A stretch of DNA of 47,558 bases from Marinobacter halodurans (GTDB lineage: Bacteria; Pseudomonadota; Gammaproteobacteria; Pseudomonadales; Oleiphilaceae): the NCBI RefSeq assembly GCF_004327985.1, contig NZ_SJDL01000040.1:1-47558 (forward strand), given 5' to 3'. The notes under the pieces were generated by a model. That model searched no databases, was not told where the DNA came from, and saw only the letters and a program-made list of their open reading frames with translations. How positions within the stretch are numbered: the stretch's first letter is position 1; every line of letters starts with the position of its first letter. The translations under genes and the position numbers were made by a program. Positions 37,512 through 45,424 of the stretch are shown in pieces.

Positions 37512-38180
37512 TCACAGATCCTTTGTAACCAGTTCACCGATTTGTCGGCTGCTGCGAGTGCGATAGAGGTAGATGCCTATAATGGATGCGACGATAAACA
37601 GCACGATGCTCAGGATCATCTTGCGATGGTCGGACACCCCGATGCCCGCGCCCAACAGCGCAAAAACGGCCATTTGAGGGATGTAGCCAACAAAACTGCC
37701 GGCCAGGAACGGCAAAAGACGGATATGCGTGGCACCGGCGAGAAGATTGGTGATCAGGTTGCTGCCCACCGGAAGCAGCCGGATCATCAGCACCTTCAGG
37801 GCCGTCTTCTCGCCCAGCAACACCTGGACCTTATCCAGGCGTTTGCCAAACCGGCGCCGCGCCCAATCTCCGATCATGAAACGGGATACCAGGAAACAGA
37901 CCATCGCACCGAACGTCGTCAATACCGTCGAAACCGCCATTCCGATCCAACCGCCCAGCGCGTAACCAAAGACAAAGGCGAGCACCTGACGAGGGCCGCC
38001 TGCTGCCGTGTAGGCGATCGCCACCAGGGACATGAGCAGGAAAGCCGGCCAGCCTTCCCGGGCCAGGTAATCGGCGACCCACTGGCTATCGGCAATGTGG
38101 GCCAGCCAGTCCTGCTGAACCACAAAAGCAGCCAGCGCCATCACGATCACCATGACGGACACTTTTTTCAGGAAACGCAT
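37512..38180 (-). CDS. VTT/TVP38 (DedA-like) membrane protein
   Basis: About 222 residues from ATG 38180, six hydrophobic segments. The VTT signature region is visible: AAGGPRQVLAFVFGYALGGWIG and IRLLPVGSNLITNLLAG. Members help flip polyprenyl-phosphate or phospholipids, which fits a role supplying carrier lipid to the neighbouring glycosyltransferases (inference). Its ATG is 2 bp past the stop of the GT2 gene. Confidence 0.87.
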   Translation of the reverse strand: MRFLKKVSVMVIVMALAAFVVQQDWLAHIADSQWVADYLAREGWPAFLLMSLVAIAYTAAGGPRQVLAFVFGYALGGWIGMAVSTVLTTFGAMVCFLVSRFMIGDWARRRFGKRLDKVQVLLGEKTALKVLMIRLLPVGSNLITNLLAGATHIRLLPFLAGSFVGYIPQMAVFALLGAGIGVSDHRKMILSIVLFIVASIIGIYLYRTRSSRQIGELVTKDL

Positions 38181-38182
38181 CG

Positions 38183-38917
38183 CTAGCCGGCCTTTGTATC
38201 GTCTACACGGGCAATCACGGGCACTTTGGCGCGCCGTTGCAGCCACATCACGCCAAACAGATCGACAATACCCACCCAGACCCGGTTCCAGGCGGAATAC
38301 TTCGACTGGCCACGCTGGCGATCACGGTGGCTCACGACCACCACCTCAATGTCGCCCCCCTGGCTGCGAATCAGTGCCGGCAGGAAGCGATGCATGTGAT
38401 CGAAATAGGGCAACGATAGGAACGTCGAACGGGGAAAAAGTTTCAAACCGCAGCCGGTATCCGGACAGCCATCATGGAGCAGGGCATCCCGAACCCGGTT
38501 GGCCAGCTTCGACTGGAACCGCTTCCAGGCGGTGTCCTTGCGGGCCTTGCGGTAACCGGCGACGCAGAAAATGTCGTTTTTCATGGTCTTGGCACAATCA
38601 ATCATGGCCGGGATATCGGCCGGATCGTTCTGGCCATCGCCGTCCATCGTCACGATCCACTCGCCGTCCGCGTGACGGACACCCGTGAGCACGGCCGTGC
38701 TCTGACCGACGCTGTTCTGGTGACGGACGCATTTCACCTCGCAGCCAAGACGCTTACCGGTCTCGATCGCAACATCACCGGTACCATCGGTGCTGCCGTC
38801 ATCGACGACGATCACCTGAAACGGCACGACACCGTCAATCGCCTGATGGATTTCTGCCACAAGTGGTTCAATATTCTCACTTTCATCCTTGGCAGGAATG
38901 ACGACAGAAATTTTCAA
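38183..38917 (-). CDS. GT2 glycosyltransferase, dolichyl-phosphate-mannose synthase-like
   Basis: 244 residues, soluble GT-A fold. Motifs are VVIPAKDESENIEPLVAEI, VVDDGSTDGTGDVAIETG and VTMDGDGQNDP. It loads a sugar from a nucleotide donor onto polyprenyl phosphate, the likely donor for the downstream ArnT-like enzyme. First gene of the operon. The upstream 291 bp (38918-39208) are AT-rich and hold no gene that I can support. Confidence 0.9.
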   Translation of the reverse strand: MKISVVIPAKDESENIEPLVAEIHQAIDGVVPFQVIVVDDGSTDGTGDVAIETGKRLGCEVKCVRHQNSVGQSTAVLTGVRHADGEWIVTMDGDGQNDPADIPAMIDCAKTMKNDIFCVAGYRKARKDTAWKRFQSKLANRVRDALLHDGCPDTGCGLKLFPRSTFLSLPYFDHMHRFLPALIRSQGGDIEVVVVSHRDRQRGQSKYSAWNRVWVGIVDLFGVMWLQRRAKVPVIARVDDTKAG

Positions 38918-39208
38918 AGCGGAAACTCCAAAGTCTTATGAACAAAACGATTAAAACAGCGAAACGGAAACGGCATGAGGGGATCGATGCGTCGTTCCTG
39001 CCATTGAGCGGATTATCGCGAAGCGTCGGCGCGACTAGGGTAACCCTGACAATATCAAAATAAAGTCAAAACCGCCTCAAAGGTCAACGTTCGGCTGGGT
39101 TTCAACAAAACGGTGTGAATTCTAGGCGGGTAGCGCTGGTTTTTACAGCCACCGAGGTCATTAAAGTTGTAATTTAAAGCAACCGCAAAGCCAAAGCCCG
39201 CCAGGACC

Positions 39209-39688
39209 TTAGTCGGGCCCCCCGGTTTGCGAGGAATCCAGGACCAGCCCCGCATCCTGCAGACGACGACGCAGGGTTTCGACTCGCTGGCGATTCACGC
39301 CCAGGTCATAGAACCCCAGCAGCGACTGGGAGCGGACCTCAAGATGATGCTCATCCGCCGTCACCAGTATCTCCAGATAATCCGGAAAACGCAGTAGATC
39401 GCTGTAGCAGGTAACCTGCGCATAGCCGAACCGGGCGCTTTGCAACCTAGCACCGCGCAAATCGAGCGCGATAGACAGGATGCCACTCCAGGATTCCACC
39501 GACAGACGATCGGTCAGCGCCAGACGAGGGACTTTATATAAAGAAACGGAAGACTCACTCGACACGCAATTCAGGAACGGCGTACAGCCGTCGAGATGGA
39601 AGTCCGTGCCGGTCGACGGCACTGATCGGGTGGACGTGCATCCGGCCACAGCAATGAGCGCAGAGATTAAAAGAACGATGGATCGCAT
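39209..39688 (-). CDS. DUF1499 lipoprotein
   Basis: 159 residues with a lipobox (SALIAVAGCTST). The DUF1499 core shows the conserved NCVSS (GCTPFLNCVSSESSVSLYKV) and the later SGILSIALDLRGARLQSARFG. The family function is unknown. It stands alone, 180 bp left of dif. Confidence 0.85.
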   Translation of the reverse strand: MRSIVLLISALIAVAGCTSTRSVPSTGTDFHLDGCTPFLNCVSSESSVSLYKVPRLALTDRLSVESWSGILSIALDLRGARLQSARFGYAQVTCYSDLLRFPDYLEILVTADEHHLEVRSQSLLGFYDLGVNRQRVETLRRRLQDAGLVLDSSQTGGPD

Positions 39689-39870
39689 CGCAGGAAGTAA
39701 TCCTTTGGCCGGGTTGGAAGCTTATAATAAAGAAGAAACACGCCTGAGAGGGTACGGGCAGTTTCGCCGACTGTCTCACGTTTGCTGTTCCAGCAAAAGA
39801 TAAGAGCATGGGCCTAGATAGGGAGTCGTGATTGCTCAGGTGCATAGCCAGACTTCAGGCCCAATATTCA

Positions 39871-39898
39871 ATTTAACATAATATACATTATGCGCAGT
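39871..39898 (-). other. dif chromosome dimer-resolution site
   Basis: On the minus strand the 28 bp are an 11-bp XerC arm (ACTGCGCATAA), the centre TGTATA and an 11-bp XerD arm (TTATGTTAAAT). From memory of the E. coli dif sequence, only the first two bases differ (AC for GG). The arms, centre and length all fit the gammaproteobacterial consensus. XerC/XerD act here, with FtsK, to resolve chromosome dimers, so this marks the terminus region. Confidence 0.93.
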
Positions 39899-39910
39899 TT
39901 GGTATTCATC

Positions 39911-39919
39911 TGTGGATAA
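39911..39919 (-). promoter_or_regulatory. Consensus DnaA box
   Basis: TTATCCACA on the minus strand is the perfect high-affinity DnaA 9-mer. A single 9-mer can occur by chance, but this one lies between dif and an array of iteron-like repeats. Confidence 0.45.
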
Positions 39920-39940
39920 CTTTTAGACACCAATGGACGA

Positions 39941-40066
39941 CCACAGAAAGTGCTGGATGACCACGCAAAGTTCTGAATTTCTCCACGCAAAGTTCTGAAT
40001 TTCTCCACGCAAAGTTCTGAATTTCTCCACGCAAAGTACTTAATTTCCACACAAAGTACTTAATTT
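39941..40066 (+). repeat. Six tandem 20-22 bp direct repeats (iteron-like)
   Basis: Units begin CCACGCAAAGTTCTGAATTT (+CT). Copies start at 39941 (diverged), 39961, 39983 and 40005 (three identical 22-mers), then 40027 and 40047 (20-mers with AAAGTACTTAATTT). Spacing near two helical turns and an adjacent DnaA box resemble plasmid iterons; transposase-binding arrays at large transposon ends look similar. No replication or transposition gene is next to them. Confidence 0.85.
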
Positions 40067-40148
40067 GATATCCAGACTCCAACTACATGTTTCTTTGTTG
40101 TTTTTCGTGCTCACCCTCCAATCCTGCAATTGCACGCAGGCAGGCGCT

Positions 40149-40418
40149 GTGGTGCTCACACCCGAGCAGTTCGCCCATCTCTTGAATGTAATTCAGGAGC
40201 ACCGCTATCCGGAAAAGAACACCGCACTGGTTCAGATCAGCTTCAAGCTCGGAATGCGCGTTCAGGAAATTGCGCTGCTTCAAATCAAGGACGTGGCCGA
40301 ACTTGGCCCCCGAACTTCTGGCCACCGCTCGTTCAAACTGAAGGAAATTCTGGCGCTGCCAGCGGCTTATACCAAAGGTGCCGATGCGTTGAAGCGATCC
40401 AAATCGACGTACCATCGG
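40149..40418 (+). pseudogene. Truncated tyrosine recombinase, N-terminal ~90 residues
   Basis: From GTG 40149 or 40152: LTPEQFAHLLNVIQEHRYPE, then ALVQISFKLGMRVQEIALLQ and KLKEILALPAAYTKGADALK match the start of a phage-integrase-family protein. Similarity stops at STYHR (40418). The C-terminal catalytic domain with the R-H-R-Y residues is missing, so it cannot be active. It abuts the broken nuclease. Confidence 0.8.
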
Positions 40419-40419
40419 C

Positions 40420-40722
40420 TCGGGTATACTGGCAATCATGATCGGTGTCCGCCCAACCGGCACCGAACGCATCCCGATCGTATTCCGATGGGCTACTCGA
40501 CGGCCTCCCGGATGAGGCGCGGCTTCGCAATGCCTTCGGTAAAGCGCCCCCACTGTCGAGGCACGCCTGCAGCGATGGAAAGCCGTCGTAGTGTTGGATG
40601 CGGTTGTAGTACGGGCTTGCGGGCGGGTGGCACAGCATCGAGCTAGAGCGTTTAACGAGGTCTGTGGCCCCGGCCATCATCGATGTCAGGCACAGCACCA
40701 GTACAGCAATTTTCTGGAACAC
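40420..40722 (-). pseudogene. Truncated secreted HNH/DUF1524-type nuclease, N-terminal part
   Basis: From GTG 40722 (AAGGA 9 nt upstream): signal peptide VFQKIAVLVLCLTSMMAGA, then MLCHPPASPYYNRIQHYDGF and YDRDAFGAGWADTDHDCQ, the pattern leading to the HNH core in GmrSD/DUF1524-like secreted nucleases. The frame loses similarity at DCQYTR (~40420), exactly where the integrase fragment begins on the other strand. The catalytic core is gone. It lies 15 bp after the di-heme gene and so was probably the last gene of the HXS operon. Confidence 0.7.
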
Positions 40723-40737
40723 GAACAACGGTCCTTG

Positions 40738-41997
40738 CTACAACGTTTTCAGGAAGGCGATCAGCGCCGTCAGTTCATCCTCGGAGGTGATGTCGATAAA
40801 CCCCAAGCGGAATGAGCGGGACGCGAGCACCTTGCCATAGGTCAGCGACTCCCGCTGGGACGTCCACTTGTGGGCGACGAAAAACGGTATCGGATTCAAA
40901 TGGAATCGCACCACGTCGTCCAAGGTTTCAAAGCGGCCATTGTGCCCATAAGGCGCGGTTTTCGATACCAGCCATAGAGGTGGTGTCCGAAATCGGTACC
41001 GATCTTCGGTTTGATAGGTCACGTCCGCCCGCCCCAAATCCTGACCGTGCATATGCGGGCCAAGGTCACCCTGGGGGACGCCGATGGAATGGAACTGGAG
41101 ATCACTGAACCGGTTACCGCTGTGGCATCCGGCACAGCGCCCCTTGCCGAAAAAGATCACGGCGCCCTGCTTCTCCGTTTTTGTTAGCGCCGAAGGATCC
41201 CCTTCGATATAGCGCTCCCACCGAGTTTGCGGGCACTCCGCTGTTTTCTGCGCGATGAAACTGGCCAGTGCATTGCCCACCATGGTCAGGTCGAAATCGT
41301 CGGGCGTTTGGCCCCGGGCGGCCAGTAACGCCCGCAGTTCACGGACGACTGGATCCTCCGGGTTACGGATGATCTCCTGCAGCACCTGGTTGGCGGCCGC
41401 CACCTTATCGGCGTAATACGCGCTATTAATGCGTTCAAGGTGGCTGTTGCCGTTAAGCATTCCCTGGCGGCCCAGAAACTCGTCGCGGGCCAGGATGGGG
41501 AGCACGGCGGCCACCGCCAGGGGCGAGCGGAATCCCTGAGCAAAACCCTCTCCCAGTGGGGAGTAAATTTTGCCCTGGATCTCCATGACTTTGCCGTCCC
41601 AGAAGAAGGTGTTGAATCCGGCACTGGCACGGCCGAACAGCGTAAAGGCATTCCGCGGGACCACCACACCGTCACTGGCCAGCCGCTCGTTGCCCTTGCC
41701 GGCGCCGCCCACGCCCACCGCCAGTGGCAAGCCATCGGCCAACGCGACCTGATCCTGGTGGCAACTGCCACAGGACGTGTCGTAGTCCCCACTCAGCACG
41801 GGCGATTTAAACAGCAGGCGCCCCAGCTCCGGATTACCGTGTTTGACCACTCGAGCGTCTACCTCGCAGAGCGCCGGCTCGAGTCCGTAAGCTTGAATGA
41901 CCAGCCGCAACTGATCGTCGAGGTCGAGGGCCTGCAGAGCGCTGGACCAGCACAGCACCAACAAACCTAAATAGAGATTGGAGAACAAGCGCTTCAT
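40738..41997 (-). CDS. Di-heme cytochrome c peroxidase/MauG-like protein of the HXS system
   Basis: 419 residues, secreted (MKRLFSNLYLGLLVLCWSSALQA). Two c-type heme sites are CGSCH (~76-80) and CAGCH (~288). The overall CCP_MauG order is kept: PVLSGDYDTSCGSCHQDQVALADGLPL, FFWDGKVMEIQGKI and FRTPPLWLVSKTAPYGHNGRF. MauG uses such hemes to oxidise tryptophans to a quinone cofactor; I recall a MauG-like family catalogued with HXS loci as a putative quinone-modification enzyme. Its start overlaps the previous stop by ATGA, so it belongs to the operon. Confidence 0.9.
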   Translation of the reverse strand: MKRLFSNLYLGLLVLCWSSALQALDLDDQLRLVIQAYGLEPALCEVDARVVKHGNPELGRLLFKSPVLSGDYDTSCGSCHQDQVALADGLPLAVGVGGAGKGNERLASDGVVVPRNAFTLFGRASAGFNTFFWDGKVMEIQGKIYSPLGEGFAQGFRSPLAVAAVLPILARDEFLGRQGMLNGNSHLERINSAYYADKVAAANQVLQEIIRNPEDPVVRELRALLAARGQTPDDFDLTMVGNALASFIAQKTAECPQTRWERYIEGDPSALTKTEKQGAVIFFGKGRCAGCHSGNRFSDLQFHSIGVPQGDLGPHMHGQDLGRADVTYQTEDRYRFRTPPLWLVSKTAPYGHNGRFETLDDVVRFHLNPIPFFVAHKWTSQRESLTYGKVLASRSFRLGFIDITSEDELTALIAFLKTL

Positions 41998-42353
41998 CGC
42001 TGCTGGAAACGGTGTTGTTCAACGATTTCTTGAGCCGAATGCTGACCCGTTTCCAAGGCTTTCAACCCCAGATAGGCCAAGACCGACTCGCTGAGCCCCA
42101 TGGACAGCATGACCTTGCGCGTTTTGTCGTATTCATGGCAGACCAACAGCTGTACTTGGGAGGACCGGTCATCCACCAGCTCCGGCGCCTGCTGGGCGAA
42201 CCAGGATTCGTCCATGGCCTCGCCGCATTGCGACGCCAGAGCCACGTAGTCGTCCTGATACAGCCAGTAAGCCACGGCCGGCACCACCAGGTTTTTGGCC
42301 AGCCACCCAAGGCAGAACAGCGCAACGATCACCTGGAAGGTGCGTGTCATCAC
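41994..42353 (-). CDS. Small membrane protein of the His-Xaa-Ser system (TIGR03982-like)
   Basis: 119 residues (GTG 42353; ATG 42350 also possible). One N-terminal membrane helix (VIVALFCLGWLAKNLVVPAVAYWLY) precedes a soluble domain with two cysteines (SQCGEAM, LLVCHEYDKTRK). It corresponds in size and place to the extra HXS-associated family. Role unknown. Coupled by overlapping starts and stops on both sides. Confidence 0.8.
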   Translation of the reverse strand: MMTRTFQVIVALFCLGWLAKNLVVPAVAYWLYQDDYVALASQCGEAMDESWFAQQAPELVDDRSSQVQLLVCHEYDKTRKVMLSMGLSESVLAYLGLKALETGQHSAQEIVEQHRFQQR

Positions 42354-42913
42354 GGAGCGGCCACCCCGAGGGCGTTCAGCAGTTGCTGATCAATCAGCCC
42401 GTTGGGCAGTCCTTTCTCTTCCCGATAGTCCTTGATGGCAGAACGTGTGGCCGGCCCCATGATCCCGTCCACGGTGCCGGTGTAATAGCCCATGATCTTG
42501 AGCCCCACCTGCACGCGCATGATGAGCGCCGTTCGATCGGCAACCTGCTTATGGGATGGCTTGGGTGCCGTGTAGCTCGGCGTTGCCGGCTGGCCCAGAG
42601 GATCTGATCGGCTGCTGGACGACGAACCGGATGAAGACGAAGAAGAAGACGGCGTCGACGGGTAAGACGGTGTGGAATAGGATCGGTACCCCCCGGACGA
42701 GGATCGGTGGGAGCGATGGCTGCCGTGGGAGCTGTGACTGCGATGTCCGGCAATGTAGAGGGGCGTCGTCACGTGCAAGGGGGCGATTTCGATGTGCTTG
42801 AGGGTATCGTCACTGCCCTGCTCGGCCATCGATTTGAGCGTGATCGCCTGGGTGTTTTCCGTCAGCCCAATAAACCCGGGCAGAAAGGCCGCCAAACTCC
42901 ATTTCTTTTTCAT
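42350..42913 (-). CDS. hxsA: His-Xaa-Ser repeat protein HxsA
   Basis: 187 residues. The presumed modified tract is AGHRSHSSHGSHRSHRS: five tandem His-X-Ser triplets at residues 57-71 (nt 42701-42745). A Ser-rich linker with runs of Ser and YRSYS follows to ~105, then a peptidoglycan-binding domain at ~122-185 (MRVQVGLKIMGYYTGTVDGI). ATG 42913 is used, with GAGG 8 nt upstream and ATGA overlap with hxsC. The N-terminus (MKKKWSLAAFLPGF) looks only weakly like a signal peptide. It is the probable substrate of the two radical SAM enzymes. Confidence 0.92.
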   Translation of the reverse strand: MKKKWSLAAFLPGFIGLTENTQAITLKSMAEQGSDDTLKHIEIAPLHVTTPLYIAGHRSHSSHGSHRSHRSSSGGYRSYSTPSYPSTPSSSSSSSGSSSSSRSDPLGQPATPSYTAPKPSHKQVADRTALIMRVQVGLKIMGYYTGTVDGIMGPATRSAIKDYREEKGLPNGLIDQQLLNALGVAAP

Positions 42914-44022
42914 GAGATGATCCTCGGCGATTGATGAAATTGCCCCTGTGACGAGCTGAAAAAACCGCCGCATTCGGGGCGCATTGTGCATCCGCTGCAC
43001 GTGTCGGGGTAATAATTCTTCCAGTCCGAGATCGACTGGACGGCCCAGGGGTGCAAGGTGTCCGGTAGATGGCACAGCGGGTAATTGAACAAGGCGATGG
43101 GCAGGCCGGCTGCCTCGGCCTGGCGCACCATACTTGTCAGTTGATCAGCATACAGCGACGGATCGCAATACAACTGGCCCCAGTTAGCCCGGGCCCATCC
43201 CGTTGGCTCCAGATTCATGACCGACACCTGCTGCAGGCCCGAGAAGCAGCGTAATGCCAGTTCCAGGAGCGGAACCAATTCCTGCAGGTTTTTCTGGGTC
43301 GGAATGATGCGCAGCTCGATCGGGATGCCGGCGTTGCCCGCGTTGATCAGTCCGCGAACGGTATCGGCATGGGCGCCCGCTGCGCCGACCAGAGTGTCGT
43401 GCACCTCCGCCAAGGCGGCGTACAGTGGAATGCCGAACACGACCGGCGACTCAAGACGCTCAGCGACCGCCCGGGCGAAGTACCGATCGGCGAAGGCGCG
43501 CCCATTGGAAAGCACATGCAATCCGGTCTCGGGGGCATGAGTCTGAACGATCTCCAGGAATCTCAGGAAGGCATCGCCATACAGCAGCGGCTCTCCGCCG
43601 CTGACGCCAATGACGTCGTTCCCGGCGAAGCTGATGATGGCGGCCGCCGCCTGCATCAGCAATTCGTCGTCGTTGCGGTCCTTGGGGGGCTGAGAACAGA
43701 ACAGACAACGGTTATCGCACCGTTCGGTCACCAACACCGTATTGTGATTGGCACGACGGGACAATATGACTCGCACGGAACCGCGGCCGTTCACCAAACC
43801 AACGTCCCCATCCTCGATGCTGTCAAACAGTTCGGGAGAATGGATCGTGCAGATGTCCCCAGCATTACTGGAGGATGCGTCGGTTCCGTTGCCCGTCACC
43901 AGCAAGGTGTTTAGCCAGGTGTCCGGCGTCGTCGGTAAGGTTTTACGCAGCACCCAGCAACCGGCGGGGACCAAATTCGCCTCGGGCACCGCAAATACGT
44001 CCTGGCGGATGGCCTCACGCAT
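42910..44022 (-). CDS. hxsC: Radical SAM enzyme HxsC
   Basis: 370 residues from ATG 44022 (GGAGAG 9 nt upstream; an 8-nt overlap with the end of hxsB). The [4Fe-4S] motif is RCDNRCLFCS (C102, C106, C109), followed by GVSGGEPLLYG. Extra cysteines near the C-terminus (DTCSGCTMRPECGGFF) could hold an auxiliary cluster. HxsC is one of the paired rSAM proteins of HXS loci; its chemistry is not known to me. A longer start (44061) lacks a good site. Confidence 0.93.
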   Translation of the reverse strand: MREAIRQDVFAVPEANLVPAGCWVLRKTLPTTPDTWLNTLLVTGNGTDASSSNAGDICTIHSPELFDSIEDGDVGLVNGRGSVRVILSRRANHNTVLVTERCDNRCLFCSQPPKDRNDDELLMQAAAAIISFAGNDVIGVSGGEPLLYGDAFLRFLEIVQTHAPETGLHVLSNGRAFADRYFARAVAERLESPVVFGIPLYAALAEVHDTLVGAAGAHADTVRGLINAGNAGIPIELRIIPTQKNLQELVPLLELALRCFSGLQQVSVMNLEPTGWARANWGQLYCDPSLYADQLTSMVRQAEAAGLPIALFNYPLCHLPDTLHPWAVQSISDWKNYYPDTCSGCTMRPECGGFFSSSQGQFHQSPRIIS

Positions 44023-45424
44023 GACACCAACTCTCCATGACTGATCGGGCCTCCGGGTCACGGTAATACCGGTCGATCAAGTAACTGAACATGCGTTTGT
44101 GATACTGGCAGAAGGCCGACCGTGACTTATCCCCCACCGGCTCGCCCTGCTCACTGATGCCCTGGCATGGGTCCGTTCCGCAAAAGGGCTGATAAGCGCA
44201 TTGCTCACACCCCGGATGCACCGCGTTTAGGGATTCCTTCAGGATCTTGTGATAGACGGGATTGGCCGCGGGGTCGAAGTGATCCACGGTCCCGCAAGAA
44301 AGATCGAGCTCTGGATTAACGCGTTGCAGCATGCGCGCTTCGTCGCTGCCGAACACCTTGCCGTCGTAATTGATCAGCACGCAGTCCAACAGGAAACCAC
44401 TAGGCGATTTTAGGTCCGCATAGCCGTTGAAATCTGGCTGAAACACGCGCTGTAAATGGATCTTGCCGGAATACTCCGAGAGCAGTTGGCCACCGGCTGC
44501 CTCGTGGGCAATGATCAACGACAGCAGTCGGTCGTAGAACGCCATGTAGTCGTCGAACGAATAGGTCCCGGTACCTGACTTTTGGGCAAAGCCATAGGGG
44601 CTGACGGGGCGTACGAACAGCTCGGTCAGCCCCAGCTCCTGGCTGGCTTCGATTAATGCCTCCGGATGGGCCAGCAGGTCCTTGGTGACGGTGGTGACGG
44701 CCGCGACACGATCCGGCCCCAACTGCCGCTGGATCGCGCGGATCCCCCGTTTCACTCGCTGATAAGCATTGTCGCCCGGCAGGATGCGGTTTCGGTTGTG
44801 AACCACCTCGGTACCATCGACGGATGTCGAAAACACCACTCGCCGCCCCCTGGCCCAATCCAGGATGGTGTCATCGAGCAGCGACAGACTGGTCGTGATC
44901 ACGACCTCAAAGTCGGTGGCGCCTAGACGCGCTTCTGCTTCATCATAAATCGCTTGAACCAGATCGAACCGGACCAGCGGTTCCCCGCCCTGAATTTCCA
45001 GCTTGTAGGGCGCCGTCCCCAACCGAGCGATCAGATCGATTACCTGAGGAATCCGGCGGGCGTCGAGGTCATAGTCCGAGTGCGCGGCACCCAGGGCGGC
45101 CCGGCTGACCTGGCAATACCTGCAAGTGTGGTCACAGCGCAGTGTCGGCACGATCATGAACGTCGGGCGAAACGCCAGATCCCGTGTTAGGCGCCGGGCG
45201 TAGCCACTGGCAAGAGCGGCCACCCCGGCCTCCTCACCCGCTGAGCTGTCGGCCAAGAACAACCCTCGCGCCAAGTCTTGCTTGATACCAGCGTCGAGGA
45301 CTCCGTCTCCCTGCTCGGCAAGCAGCTCCAACGTTTCTCGAGCCACGACCCGGTGGAACCCCGCCAGGTTGCTGATGAAGTACCGGGAATCGCTCAAGGG
45401 TTCCAGATTGAACGGGAGCATCAT
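44015..45424 (-). CDS. hxsB: Radical SAM/SPASM maturase HxsB
   Basis: 469 residues. The radical SAM motif is RCDHTCRYCQ (C97, C101, C104), then KLEIQGGEPLVRFDL. A SPASM-type C-terminal cluster region is HPGCEQCAYQPFCGTDPCQGI plus a late Cys (AFCQYH), as in peptide-modifying maturases. It likely installs crosslinks or other changes on HxsA. Its ATG overlaps the hxsD stop (ATGA). Confidence 0.93.
   Translation of the reverse strand: MMLPFNLEPLSDSRYFISNLAGFHRVVARETLELLAEQGDGVLDAGIKQDLARGLFLADSSAGEEAGVAALASGYARRLTRDLAFRPTFMIVPTLRCDHTCRYCQVSRAALGAAHSDYDLDARRIPQVIDLIARLGTAPYKLEIQGGEPLVRFDLVQAIYDEAEARLGATDFEVVITTSLSLLDDTILDWARGRRVVFSTSVDGTEVVHNRNRILPGDNAYQRVKRGIRAIQRQLGPDRVAAVTTVTKDLLAHPEALIEASQELGLTELFVRPVSPYGFAQKSGTGTYSFDDYMAFYDRLLSLIIAHEAAGGQLLSEYSGKIHLQRVFQPDFNGYADLKSPSGFLLDCVLINYDGKVFGSDEARMLQRVNPELDLSCGTVDHFDPAANPVYHKILKESLNAVHPGCEQCAYQPFCGTDPCQGISEQGEPVGDKSRSAFCQYHKRMFSYLIDRYYRDPEARSVMESWCHA

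Noticed and set aside
39941-40066. Possible CRISPR array
   Set aside because: The 20-22 bp repeats are directly adjacent with no unique spacers between them, and no cas gene is present.
42350-43075. Longer HxsA starting at 43075
   Set aside because: The extension lies entirely inside hxsC in another frame and has no ribosome site; ATG 42913 has GAGG and an ATGA overlap.
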